Positions 1 through 5,988 are shown, counted from the stretch's first letter. The stretch is 7,488 nucleotides of DNA from an uncultured Collinsella sp. (GCA_902492825.1 CABUMZ010000096.1:1-7488), one strand, 5' to 3'. Notes: a model not told the origin generated them from the sequence alone. A program made the numbers and translations.

Positions 1-1
1 C

Positions 2-2086
2 AAGATGGACTGCGATGTGGTGTGCGCCGCGCTGCTGCACGATACCGTCGAGGACACCGAGACCTCGCTCGCCGATGTTTCCGGCCTGTTTGGTGATACG
101 GTGGCCGAGCTCGTCGATGGCGTGACCAAGCTCACCAACATCGAAGTCGATAGCATGGACGAGAAACAGGCCCTCACGCTGCGCAAGATGTTCCTCGCCA
201 TGTCCAAGGACATCCGCGTCATTATCGTTAAGCTTGCCGACCGTCTGCACAACATGCGCACCCTTGCAGCTCTGCGCGAGGACCGTCGCCTGTTTAAGGC
301 CCGCGAGACCATGGACGTGTATGCGCCCCTGGCCGACCGTCTGGGCATGAGCTCTATTAAGTGGGAGCTCGAGGACCTGTCCTTCTTCTACCTGGAGCCC
401 GATGCCTACCAGCGCATTGCGCGCATGGTGGCTGAGTCGCGCGAGGTTCGCGAGCGCTATCTGGCCGAGACCATCAAGACGCTCACCGACGAGCTCAACC
501 GCATTGGCCTGGAAGACTTCCAGATCAACGGCCGTTCCAAGCACTATTGGTCCATCTACCAAAAGATGAAGCGCAAGGGCAAGGAATTCTCCGAGATCTA
601 CGACCTGGTGGCACTGCGCGTCATCACGCATTCGGTGCGCGATTGCTACTCCACGCTCGGTGCGGTACATACGCTGTGGCACCCCATGCCCGGTCGCTTT
701 AAAGACTATATCGCCATGCCCAAGGTCAATAACTACCAGTCGCTCCATACGACGGTAATCGGCCCCACGGCCCGCCCGCTCGAGATTCAGATTCGAACCT
801 ATGAGATGCATGAGCAGGCCGAGTACGGCATTGCCGCCCACTGGCTCTATAAGAAATCGGGCGGATCGTCTGCTTCCAAGACCAATGACGCTCAACGTTT
901 GGACGATCAGATCAACTGGCTTAAGCATTCGCTCGATTGGGCTGCGTCTGATGAGATCACCGACGCCAAGGAATACCTGCATTCGCTGAAGGTCGACCTC
1001 TTCGATCAAGAGATCTTCGTCTTTACGCCCAAGGGCGAGGTCATGGCGCTTCGTGCCGGCTCCACGCCGCTCGACTTTGCCTACGCCGTTCACACCGAGG
1101 TGGGCAATCACTGCGTCGGCGCTAAGATCAACGGCGCGGTGGCCCCACTCACGCACGAGATCAAGACGGGCGACCGCGTTGAAATCCTGACCAACAAGAG
1201 TTCCAAGCCGTCTCGTGATTGGCTCAAGATCGTTAAGACACCTTCCGCCAAGTCAAAGATCCGCCGCTATTTTGCCGCCGCGACCAAGGACGACGACGCT
1301 GCTGCCGGCCGCGATATACTGGCCAAGGACTTGCGCAAGCGCGGGTATGGCATCTCTACGCCGCGATCCACGCGTGCGCTCAACGCCGTGGCGGAGCAGC
1401 TGAACTTCAAGCAGCTCGAGGACCTGTTTGCCGCCGTGGGCGGCGGCAAGGTTGCCCCGCGCGCTGTGGGTAACAAGGTCGAGCAAATCTTGGACCCCAA
1501 GCCCGAGGAACAGCTCACCAAGGCCGAGGCTATCGCCGAGGTCGTGAAACAGCCGGCCCGAGGCTCCAACCGAAAGCCGCAAAAGCGCGGCAAGAGCGCC
1601 AGCAACGGCATTATCGTCAAGGGCGAGAGCAACAGCGGCCTGCTGGTCCGTCTGGCACATTGCTGCAATCCGGTGACGGGCGACGATATCGTCGGCTTCA
1701 TCACGCGCGGTCGTGGCGTTTCGGTGCATCGCGCCAACTGCCCCAACGTCAAGGGTCTTATGGAGCATCCCGAGCGCATGATCGAAGTGGAGTGGGACGG
1801 CGCTGCCGACACCCTCTTCCAGGTCGAGATCGTGGTCGAGTGCCTGGACCGCATGGGCCTGCTCAAGGATGTCACTATTGCCATTGGCGATGCGGGCGGC
1901 AATATCCTTTCTGCCGCCACGTCGACCAACCGCGAGGGTATTGCAACCCTGCGCTTTATGGTCGAGATCTCGGACGCGAGTGGTCTGGATCCGCTGCTGG
2001 CCTCTATCAGCAGCGTCGACTCGGTCTACGACGCGCGCCGCCTGATGCCCGGCGAGGGTGGAGCCCAGCTTAAGCGCCGCGTTTAG
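2..2086 (+). CDS. rel: Bifunctional (p)ppGpp synthetase/hydrolase, Rel/SpoT family (5'-truncated by window)
   Basis: This cytoplasmic stringent-response enzyme makes (p)ppGpp from ATP and GDP/GTP and hydrolyses it. Residues are counted from the Met at position 5. The HD hydrolase domain shows HDTVED (12-17) and LADRLHN (77-83), with the expected 62-residue spacing between the second Asp of HDxxED (D17) and D79. By that spacing about 65 N-terminal residues, including the first metal-binding His, lie outside the window. The synthetase domain spans about 176-285, with GRSKHYWSIYQKMK, D200, RFKD (231-234), YQSLHTT and EIQIRT (E260). RFKD is the RxKD form typical of bifunctional enzymes; RelA-type synthetases carry ExDD. 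A TGS domain follows (about 336-398), then a basic linker (515-535), a Cys-Cys/zinc-finger region (AHCCNP, C553/C554, H575, C579) and a C-terminal ACT domain (about 603-680). Both catalytic centres look intact, so a full enzyme is inferred. The frame is open to the window edge, so the Met at 5 is internal and not the start. Confidence 0.97.
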   Translation, partial: KMDCDVVCAALLHDTVEDTETSLADVSGLFGDTVAELVDGVTKLTNIEVDSMDEKQALTLRKMFLAMSKDIRVIIVKLADRLHNMRTLAALREDRRLFKARETMDVYAPLADRLGMSSIKWELEDLSFFYLEPDAYQRIARMVAESREVRERYLAETIKTLTDELNRIGLEDFQINGRSKHYWSIYQKMKRKGKEFSEIYDLVALRVITHSVRDCYSTLGAVHTLWHPMPGRFKDYIAMPKVNNYQSLHTTVIGPTARPLEIQIRTYEMHEQAEYGIAAHWLYKKSGGSSASKTNDAQRLDDQINWLKHSLDWAASDEITDAKEYLHSLKVDLFDQEIFVFTPKGEVMALRAGSTPLDFAYAVHTEVGNHCVGAKINGAVAPLTHEIKTGDRVEILTNKSSKPSRDWLKIVKTPSAKSKIRRYFAAATKDDDAAAGRDILAKDLRKRGYGISTPRSTRALNAVAEQLNFKQLEDLFAAVGGGKVAPRAVGNKVEQILDPKPEEQLTKAEAIAEVVKQPARGSNRKPQKRGKSASNGIIVKGESNSGLLVRLAHCCNPVTGDDIVGFITRGRGVSVHRANCPNVKGLMEHPERMIEVEWDGAADTLFQVEIVVECLDRMGLLKDVTIAIGDAGGNILSAATSTNREGIATLRFMVEISDASGLDPLLASISSVDSVYDARRLMPGEGGAQLKRRV

Positions 2087-2097
2087 TCGCGACGAAC

Positions 2098-2125
2098 GTG
2101 TCACATTATCGATATTCGCTACACT
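2098..2125 (+). promoter_or_regulatory. Possible promoter for the MBL-fold gene
   Basis: TACACT (2120-2125) resembles a -10 box and GTGTCA (2098-2103) is a 4/6 match to a -35 box with a 16-nt spacer. The surrounding octamer TCGCTACA recurs at the candidate -10 of the transglutaminase gene (4126-4133), which supports a real promoter motif. The overlap with the hairpin at 2123-2150 makes the call uncertain. Confidence 0.3.
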
Positions 2126-2150
2126 CGAGGCATCGTTTGATGCCTCGAGT
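2123..2150 (+). terminator. Perfect 12-bp hairpin between rel and the MBL-fold gene
   Basis: ACTCGAGGCATC (2123-2134) and GATGCCTCGAGT (2139-2150) are perfect complements around a GTTT loop. Only a short, broken T-run follows (TTCT), so as an intrinsic terminator for rel it would be weak. It may instead be a stable 5' hairpin on the next transcript, because a candidate -10 element (TACACT, 2120-2125) overlaps its left arm. Confidence 0.45.
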
Positions 2151-2170
2151 TCTATAGAGAGGAGAGGGAC

Positions 2171-2854
2171 ATGAGTGCTGTGTCCTTGGATTTAACTCCC
2201 AAGGGATCGGTCGAGATTGAGACGCTCGTAAACGGTCCCATTCAGACCAATAGCTATGCTGTTATTTCGGACAATGAGTGCGTGATTATCGACCCCGCAT
2301 GGGAGGGCGAGCGCTTGGTGGAGCATATTCGAGCCGAGCATCCCGGCGTACGCGTGCTTGGCGCCGTATGCACTCATGGCCATGCCGATCATGTTGGTGG
2401 TGTTGCCGGCGTGCGAACCACCGTTGGCGAGGGCTGCCAGTATGAGCTGTGTGCCAAGGATGTGGCGGTGCCGCATGCGAACATCGAGGAACAGCGAGCT
2501 ATGTGGGGCATTGAGACGCCTGACCCCGGGGAGCCGACGCGCCTGCTCGCCGAAGGCGATGCTATCGAGGTGGGCGATATCTGCCTGCAGGTGATCGAGA
2601 CACCAGGGCATACGCCGGGCGGGATCGTCTTGTTTGCTGCCACCGAGCAGGGGAACATTGCCTTTGTGGGCGACACCCTGTTTCCGGGTGGGCACGGCCG
2701 CACCGATCTTTCCGGCGGAGATGAGGCGGCGATTCTGCGCTCGCTCTCCAAGCTCGCCCGGCTTCTTCCGCCCGATACCGTTTGCTTAACCGGCCATGGC
2801 GATTCGACCACCATGGCACGCGAGCTCATGCAGAACCCTTTCATGCAGGTGTAG
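2171..2854 (+). CDS. Metallo-beta-lactamase-fold hydrolase (glyoxalase II-like)
   Basis: This is a 227-residue single-domain metallohydrolase, probably cytoplasmic, with no signal peptide or membrane segment visible. The full set of binuclear metal ligands is present: THGHADH (H69, H71, D73, H74), H147 in PGHTPG, D168 in GDTLF and H209 in TGHG. GRTD at 176-179 also fits the glyoxalase II-like/YcbL branch, which commonly has thioesterase or hydroxyacylglutathione-hydrolase-like activity. The true substrate cannot be read from the sequence. The C-terminal glutathione-binding domain of classical glyoxalase II is absent, as expected for this shorter type. The start ATG is preceded by AGAGGAG (2158-2164) at 6 nt spacing. 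Placement of a small MBL-fold gene directly after rel is a recurrent arrangement in Gram-positive genomes, but a functional link to (p)ppGpp is not shown. Confidence 0.93.
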   Translation: MSAVSLDLTPKGSVEIETLVNGPIQTNSYAVISDNECVIIDPAWEGERLVEHIRAEHPGVRVLGAVCTHGHADHVGGVAGVRTTVGEGCQYELCAKDVAVPHANIEEQRAMWGIETPDPGEPTRLLAEGDAIEVGDICLQVIETPGHTPGGIVLFAATEQGNIAFVGDTLFPGGHGRTDLSGGDEAAILRSLSKLARLLPPDTVCLTGHGDSTTMARELMQNPFMQV

Positions 2855-2971
2855 CTTTATAGTCAGCTTCTAAAGCACGAGAAGCGTCCAAACGTCAAGC
2901 TATTTTTCCCCAACGGGTCAATTTCGTAGGGCAAACGGTCAAAAAAGTCTGTTTGGACGATATTCGTGAAC

Positions 2972-3008
2972 AAACGAACGTTTATGCTCGGTTGCGCCGT
3001 GGTAAAAT
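2972..3008 (+). promoter_or_regulatory. Extended -10 promoter and possible operator of fba
   Basis: TAAAAT (3003-3008) preceded by TGG (3000-3002) forms an extended -10 element. A weak -35-like TTTATG lies at 2981-2986, 16 nt upstream. Transcription would start near 3014-3016, giving a leader of about 35 nt before the ATG. Immediately upstream lie overlapping inverted repeats, AAACG-AA-CGTTT (2972-2983) and TTCGT-N6-ACGAA (2963-2978), which could be an operator. No specific regulator can be named. Confidence 0.5.
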
Positions 3009-3048
3009 CACAGGCGTTATCGGAGCAACCTTACAGGAGGTTTCTTTT

Positions 3049-3915
3049 ATGCTCGTCAACGCAGCAGACATGCTCAAGAAGGCCGAGGCCGGCAAGTACG
3101 CTCTCGGTGCCTTCAACACCAACAACCTCGAGTGGACCCTGGCTATTCTCCAGGCCGCCGAGGAGGCCAAGTCTCCGCTGATCCTTCAGTGCACCGCTGG
3201 TGCCGCTAAGTGGATGGGCGGTTTCAAGGTCTGCGCCGACATGGTCAAGGCTGCCGTCGAGGCCACGGGCGTTACCGTTCCCGTCGCCCTTCACCTCGAT
3301 CACGGTTCTTACGAGGACTGCTTCAAGTGCATCGAGGCCGGCTTCACGTCCATCATGTATGACGGCTCTCACGAGGAGACCTTCCAGCTTAACCTCGACC
3401 GCACCAAGGAGCTCGTTGAGCTTGCCCACTCCAAGGGCATGTCCATCGAGGCCGAGGTCGGCGGCATCGGCGGCACCGAGGACGGCGTGACCTCCAACGG
3501 CGAGCTCGCTGACCCCGCTGAGTGCAAGCAGATTGCTGACCTGGGCGTCGACTTCCTCGCCTGCGGCATCGGCAACATCCACGGCGTGTATCCCGCCGAC
3601 TGGGCTGGCCTTTCCTTCGAGCGTCTGGGCGAGATCAAGGCTCAGACCGGCGACCTGCCCCTCGTTCTGCACGGTGGTACCGGCATCCCCGAGGATCAGA
3701 TCAAGAAGGCCATCTCCCTGGGCATCTCCAAGATCAACGTCAACACCGACCTGCAGCTCGTCTTCGCCAAGGGCGTCCGCGAGTACATCGAGGCTGGCAA
3801 GGATCAGCAGGGCAAGGGCTTTGACCCCCGCAAGCTCCTCAAGCCTGGTCGCGACAACATCGTTGCCCGCACCAAGGAGCTCATGGAGGAGTTTGGCTCC
3901 GTCAACAAGGCGTAA
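3049..3915 (+). CDS. fba: Fructose-bisphosphate aldolase, class II
   Basis: This zinc-dependent glycolytic/gluconeogenic enzyme reversibly cleaves fructose 1,6-bisphosphate to dihydroxyacetone phosphate and glyceraldehyde 3-phosphate in the cytoplasm. The 288-residue length matches the compact Gram-positive class II form. Visible motifs are GAFNTNN (20-26), LHLDHG with catalytic D84 and zinc ligand H85, DGSH (105-108), EAEVGGIGGTED with E136, GNIHGVY with zinc ligand H178, VLHGGTGIP with zinc ligand H208, and the phosphate-binding KINVNTD (228-234). I chose the ATG at 3049 because AGGAGG (3035-3040) sits 8 nt upstream and family similarity begins with LVNAADML. An in-frame TTG at 2953 would add 32 residues that overlap the promoter. 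Codon use is strongly C-ending and restricted, as in very highly expressed genes. It appears monocistronic, with its own promoter and a long terminator-like hairpin downstream. Confidence 0.97.
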   Translation: MLVNAADMLKKAEAGKYALGAFNTNNLEWTLAILQAAEEAKSPLILQCTAGAAKWMGGFKVCADMVKAAVEATGVTVPVALHLDHGSYEDCFKCIEAGFTSIMYDGSHEETFQLNLDRTKELVELAHSKGMSIEAEVGGIGGTEDGVTSNGELADPAECKQIADLGVDFLACGIGNIHGVYPADWAGLSFERLGEIKAQTGDLPLVLHGGTGIPEDQIKKAISLGISKINVNTDLQLVFAKGVREYIEAGKDQQGKGFDPRKLLKPGRDNIVARTKELMEEFGSVNKA

Positions 3916-3937
3916 GTAGCGGTTTAACTTTCCCGTC

Positions 3938-4035
3938 GGAGGCCCCGTTCACCCTACGCTTTTCCCTTGCGCTCACCTGGCTTTGCCAGAAGTCGCGCAA
4001 TGGGAAAAGCTCCGGGTGAACGGGGCCTCCTTTGT
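3938..4035 (+). terminator. Very long imperfect hairpin downstream of fba (likely terminator)
   Basis: The outer arms 3938-3954 and 4014-4030 are perfect 17-bp complements (GGAGGCCCCGTTCACCC and its reverse complement). Inside a 3x3 internal loop, 3958-3972 pairs with 3995-4010 over 15 bp with a single bulged T (4001). A third stem CTGGC-TTT-GCCAG (3977-3989) caps the structure. The right arm is followed by TTTGTT, a modest T-run, so termination of fba is the simplest role. The 93-nt length and near-perfect complementarity are unusual for a simple terminator. The structure could also be a dispersed palindromic repeat or a structured RNA, and TTAACT occurs on both sides (3924-3929 and 4035-4040). 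Confidence 0.7.
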
Positions 4036-4106
4036 TAACTCGCTACAGGGTTACTGGGCTGAATTTATTTATTGACTACCGTTCGGCGGCGTTGATGGCT
4101 CCCTTG

Positions 4107-4135
4107 TTGGGGCTTTCTTTTTATCTCGCTACAAT
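4107..4135 (+). promoter_or_regulatory. Probable promoter of the transglutaminase-like gene
   Basis: TACAAT (4130-4135) is a 5/6 match to the -10 consensus. The best-spaced -35 candidate is the weak TTGGGG (4107-4112), 17 nt upstream. The T-rich stretch CTTTCTTTTTATC lies between them. The -10 is embedded in TCGCTACA, an octamer also seen at 2116-2123 and 4040-4047. Transcription would begin near 4142, leaving a leader of about 30 nt. Confidence 0.5.
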
Positions 4136-4170
4136 GGGCTTCAAGCGTTCTAGTGACTTGGAGTTTTGGT

Positions 4171-5604
4171 ATGGCTGATATTGATGTGCTGCCTTCGGAT
4201 GGGAAGGTTATTGACGAGGGTCCTGTTGGTTGCTCTGTTGATGTTTGTTGTGATGATTTTCGTCATCTCGATATTGGTCTGCCGCCTGAGATTCTTCGAC
4301 TTAAGGATGCCGGGTATTTGACGCAGGCTGTTGCTGCCTGCGATCGCCTTTTGGAGCAGAACCCTGAGCCTTCGCTGGCTGCTTGTGTTCGTGCCGAGCG
4401 GTATCGCATGCTCGAGACGCCGCTTCATTTTTCGGTGTCGCGTGATCAGGCTATTGCGATGATTCGCGAGGAGTGGCCAGAGTTTACCGAAGAGCAGTTT
4501 GATGACCTGATTAATCGTAAGCGTATCGATTGGCGCTTTATCGATGGCGAGCTGTTCGTACTCGACAACTTCCTCGATTCGCTTCGCGTGTACCCCAAGG
4601 AGGTTCCGGGCCTGCGTCCCGATTCTACGGACGGCATCGCGCTGCGTAACCAGATGCTCAGGGAGATGGAGTCGCAAAACGGGTTGACGCGCGTCATCAC
4701 GCTTAAGGCATCCGTGTCTGTCCCTGGGGCTCTGGAGGGAGAGGCTGTTCGCGCGTGGCTACCCGTTGCTGCCGCCTGTCGTCAACAGTCTCATATCGAG
4801 GTTCTCGATATGACGTCGGGGGGTACCGTTGCCTCTGAAAACGTTTCGGCTCGTACTGCCTCTTGGACATCTTCGACTGAACATTCATTCTCGGTGACCT
4901 ATCGCTATCACATCGATGCCGCCTATTGCGATATCTATGGTGGCGCGCTCCCATCGCATACGTGCATGGACACGCCACTGCCCGAGGACACTTCCGAGGG
5001 CCGTCCGCACATTGCGTTTACGCCGTACCTGCGACAGTTGACGGAGCATGTTGTTGACGGGCTCGAGGATCCGCTCGATCGCGCTCGTGCTATCTATGAT
5101 TACCTGACACAGCATATCGACTATCGCTATCAGCCACCGTACCTGCTTTTGGGATCTATTGCCGACGACTGTGCGCATTCGCTCCGCGGCGATTGCGGCG
5201 TTATGGCGCTCACGTTTATCACCATGTGTCGCATCGCGGGGGTGCCTGCTCGTTGGCAGAGCGGCCTATATGTTGCGCCCGATTCGGTGGGACCGCACGA
5301 TTGGGCCGAGTTCTACACACCCCAGACCGGTTGGCTTAACGCCGACGTATCGTTTGGTTCCTCGGCACGCAGGATGGGGGAGGAGTGGCGCCGTCGTCAC
5401 TACTTTGGCAATCTCGATCCGTGGCGTATGGTGGCAAACTGTCGTTTCCAGGCGGGGTTTGAACCTGCCTATGACGGCATGCGCGAGGACCCCTACGATA
5501 ACCAGATGGGTGAGGCTTCGGTCGGCGGTCGCGGATGTCGTCAGCGCGAGATGCTCCGCACAGTCGAACTCATCGAAATGCTCGAAGTTCCATTTTCGGA
5601 CTAA
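4171..5604 (+). CDS. Transglutaminase-fold (cysteine peptidase-like) domain protein, function unknown
   Basis: This is a 477-residue soluble protein with no signal peptide or transmembrane segment visible, so it is probably cytoplasmic. The C-terminal half carries a transglutaminase-like core with an intact catalytic triad: C342 in RGDCGVMAL, H376 in PHDWAEFY and D392 in NADVSFG. Bacterial members of this superfamily are often peptidases or amidases; the reaction here is not known. Residues about 30-150 are acidic and helix-rich (LPPEILRLKDAGYL, FTEEQFDDLI) and I do not recognise them. Residues about 175-270 look beta-rich (LKASVSVPG, VRAWLPVA, FSVTYRYHIDA), as in the domain that precedes the core in related proteins. 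ATG 4171 is preferred over the in-frame GTG at 4153 because GGAG (4160-4163) lies 7 nt before it. The first 60 or so codons are mostly T-ending, unlike the C-ending neighbours, suggesting low expression or different ancestry. It has its own promoter and no operon partner. Confidence 0.85.
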   Translation: MADIDVLPSDGKVIDEGPVGCSVDVCCDDFRHLDIGLPPEILRLKDAGYLTQAVAACDRLLEQNPEPSLAACVRAERYRMLETPLHFSVSRDQAIAMIREEWPEFTEEQFDDLINRKRIDWRFIDGELFVLDNFLDSLRVYPKEVPGLRPDSTDGIALRNQMLREMESQNGLTRVITLKASVSVPGALEGEAVRAWLPVAAACRQQSHIEVLDMTSGGTVASENVSARTASWTSSTEHSFSVTYRYHIDAAYCDIYGGALPSHTCMDTPLPEDTSEGRPHIAFTPYLRQLTEHVVDGLEDPLDRARAIYDYLTQHIDYRYQPPYLLLGSIADDCAHSLRGDCGVMALTFITMCRIAGVPARWQSGLYVAPDSVGPHDWAEFYTPQTGWLNADVSFGSSARRMGEEWRRRHYFGNLDPWRMVANCRFQAGFEPAYDGMREDPYDNQMGEASVGGRGCRQREMLRTVELIEMLEVPFSD

Positions 5605-5618
5605 TCGGTAGAAAGCTG

Positions 5619-5627
5619 TGATAAACT
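5619..5627 (+). promoter_or_regulatory. Possible extended -10 promoter of tRNA-Leu
   Basis: TGA followed by TAAACT (5619-5627) resembles an extended -10 element ending 16 nt before the mature tRNA 5' end. No convincing -35 box is present; GGACTA-like sequence near 5597-5603 overlaps the stop codon of the upstream gene. The tRNA could also be reached by readthrough, since no terminator separates it from the transglutaminase-like gene. Confidence 0.35.
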
Positions 5628-5643
5628 AACTCACGCATTACGT

Positions 5644-5730
5644 GCCCGAGTGGCGGAATTGGCAGACGCAGTGGACTCAAAATCCACCGTTGGCAACAAC
5701 GTGCGAGTTCGAGTCTCGCCTCGGGCACCA
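5644..5730 (+). tRNA. tRNA-Leu (anticodon CAA, reads UUG)
   Basis: This is an 87-nt class II tRNA with encoded CCA. The acceptor stem GCCCGAG (5644-5650) pairs with CTCGGGC (5720-5726), followed by discriminator A5727 and CCA 5728-5730. The D stem is GCG/CGC (5653-5655/5667-5669). The anticodon stem GTGGA/TCCAC (5671-5675/5683-5687) encloses loop CTCAAAA, with anticodon CAA at 5678-5680. The long variable arm CGTTG-GCAA-CAACG (5688-5701) is typical of tRNA-Leu. The T arm is GCGAG-TTCGAGT-CTCGC (5703-5719). All stems are fully paired, so the gene looks functional. Confidence 0.97.
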
Positions 5731-5749
5731 TACATGCAAGTGAGCGTTC

Positions 5750-5772
5750 AAGGGGGTTGCGGCCCCCTTTTT
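5750..5772 (+). terminator. Intrinsic terminator of tRNA-Leu
   Basis: AAGGGGG (5750-5756) pairs with CCCCCTT (5763-5769) around loop TTGCGG. A run of five Ts (5768-5772) overlaps the end of the right arm. It begins 19 nt after the tRNA CCA end and insulates the tRNA from the infC promoter. Confidence 0.88.
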
Positions 5773-5783
5773 CGTGTACGTAA

Positions 5784-5811
5784 TGTGATAACGCGCTGCG
5801 CGTGTTATTAT
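5784..5811 (+). promoter_or_regulatory. Extended -10 promoter of the infC-rpmI-rplT operon
   Basis: TGT followed by TATTAT (5803-5811) gives an extended -10 element with a 5/6 match to TATAAT. The -35 region is weak (TGTGAT, 5784-5789, 16-nt spacer), which extended -10 promoters tolerate. Transcription would start near 5817-5819, exactly where the first leader helix begins. An imperfect dyad with 9-bp arms (5788-5808, ATAAC...GTTAT) overlaps the spacer and -10 and could be an operator. Confidence 0.55.
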
Positions 5812-5817
5812 CCACAA

Positions 5818-5974
5818 GGCGTTGTTCCCGCAATGCCCTAAAGAGGAACCCGAGGGTTCCCACCTTTTGGCGCCAATGAGCAGCTGACTGGTCATACAAC
5901 TTAGATTCCCTTCCTCAAATCGAGGAACTCTATGTGTACGACCTGGTTGCTGAGAAGCGCCGGGTTATTTTTTT
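5818..5974 (+). promoter_or_regulatory. Structured infC operon leader with transcription attenuator
   Basis: This non-coding leader of about 157 nt holds successive hairpins: GGCGTTG/CAATGCC (5818-5837), GGAACC-CGAG-GGTTCC (5845-5860), a stem ATGA/TCAT plus CAG/CTG (5876-5895), and TTCCTC/GAGGAA (5911-5927). It ends in the intrinsic terminator at 5941-5974. In Bacillus subtilis the equivalent operon is controlled by ribosomal protein L20 binding its leader and causing premature termination. A similar L20-responsive or comparable mechanism is inferred here from position, gene order and terminator. I cannot claim a match to the known L20 leader family from sequence alone. AACCCG (5847-5852) is perfectly complementary to CGGGTT (5961-5966) in the terminator, so alternative folds are possible. 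Confidence 0.65.
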
Positions 5975-5988
5975 ATGAATGGAGGTAG
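5932..5988 (+). CDS. Possible 18-residue leader peptide spanning the attenuator
   Basis: ATG 5932 opens an ORF encoding MCTTWLLRSAGLFFYEWR and ends at TAG 5986-5988. GAGGA (5922-5926) lies 5 nt upstream as a good SD, but it sits in the right arm of the TTCCTC/GAGGAA hairpin and may be sequestered. The ORF runs through the whole terminator hairpin and the infC SD (5981-5985), and it stops 5 nt before the putative AUA start of infC. A ribosome translating it would block the terminator and could couple to infC. It may be a chance ORF: 18 codons is short and there is no conservation evidence. Confidence 0.35.
   Translation: MCTTWLLRSAGLFFYEWR
5941..5974 (+). terminator. Intrinsic terminator (attenuator) directly upstream of infC
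   Basis: ACCTGG (5941-5946) pairs with CCGGGT (5960-5965, one G-U). Inside, GCT/AGC (5949-5951/5956-5958) closes a GAGA tetraloop across a small internal loop. TTATTTTTTT (5965-5974) follows at once. It sits downstream of the operon promoter and only 4-19 nt before the infC start, so it makes sense as a regulated attenuator rather than a gene-end terminator. Confidence 0.8.
5981..5985 (+). promoter_or_regulatory. SD sequence that points infC to an AUA start
   Basis: GGAGG (5981-5985) is the only good SD in the region. It lies 8 nt before ATA 5994-5996 but overlaps the codons of the in-frame ATG at 5979, which has only the terminator T-run upstream. A start at 5994 is therefore favoured. Confidence 0.65.

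Noticed and set aside
1253..2104. Long minus-strand open frame (283 codons) opposite rel
   Set aside because: It lies entirely antisense to the conserved Rel C-terminal domains, which show clear family motifs. It has no SD or family signature of its own and is a shadow of GC-rich codon structure.
2953..3048. Upstream TTG start that would extend the aldolase by 32 residues
   Set aside because: The extension covers the extended -10 promoter and the AGGAGG SD, and aldolase similarity begins at ATG 3049.
4097..4125. GGCTCCCTTGTTGGGGCTTTC followed by a T-run as a terminator
   Set aside because: Only three C-G pairs plus one G-U can form around the TTGTT loop, so the stem is too weak. The T-run is better explained as the promoter spacer.
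4153..4170. GTG start six codons before the chosen start of the transglutaminase-like gene
   Set aside because: There is no SD at a suitable distance before GTG 4153, whereas GGAG at 4160-4163 is well placed for ATG 4171.
5833..5887. Minimal ORFs in the infC leader (ATG CCC TAA at 5833-5841; ATG AGC AGC TGA at 5876-5887)
   Set aside because: Neither has an SD and both lie within predicted RNA stems, so they are most likely chance.
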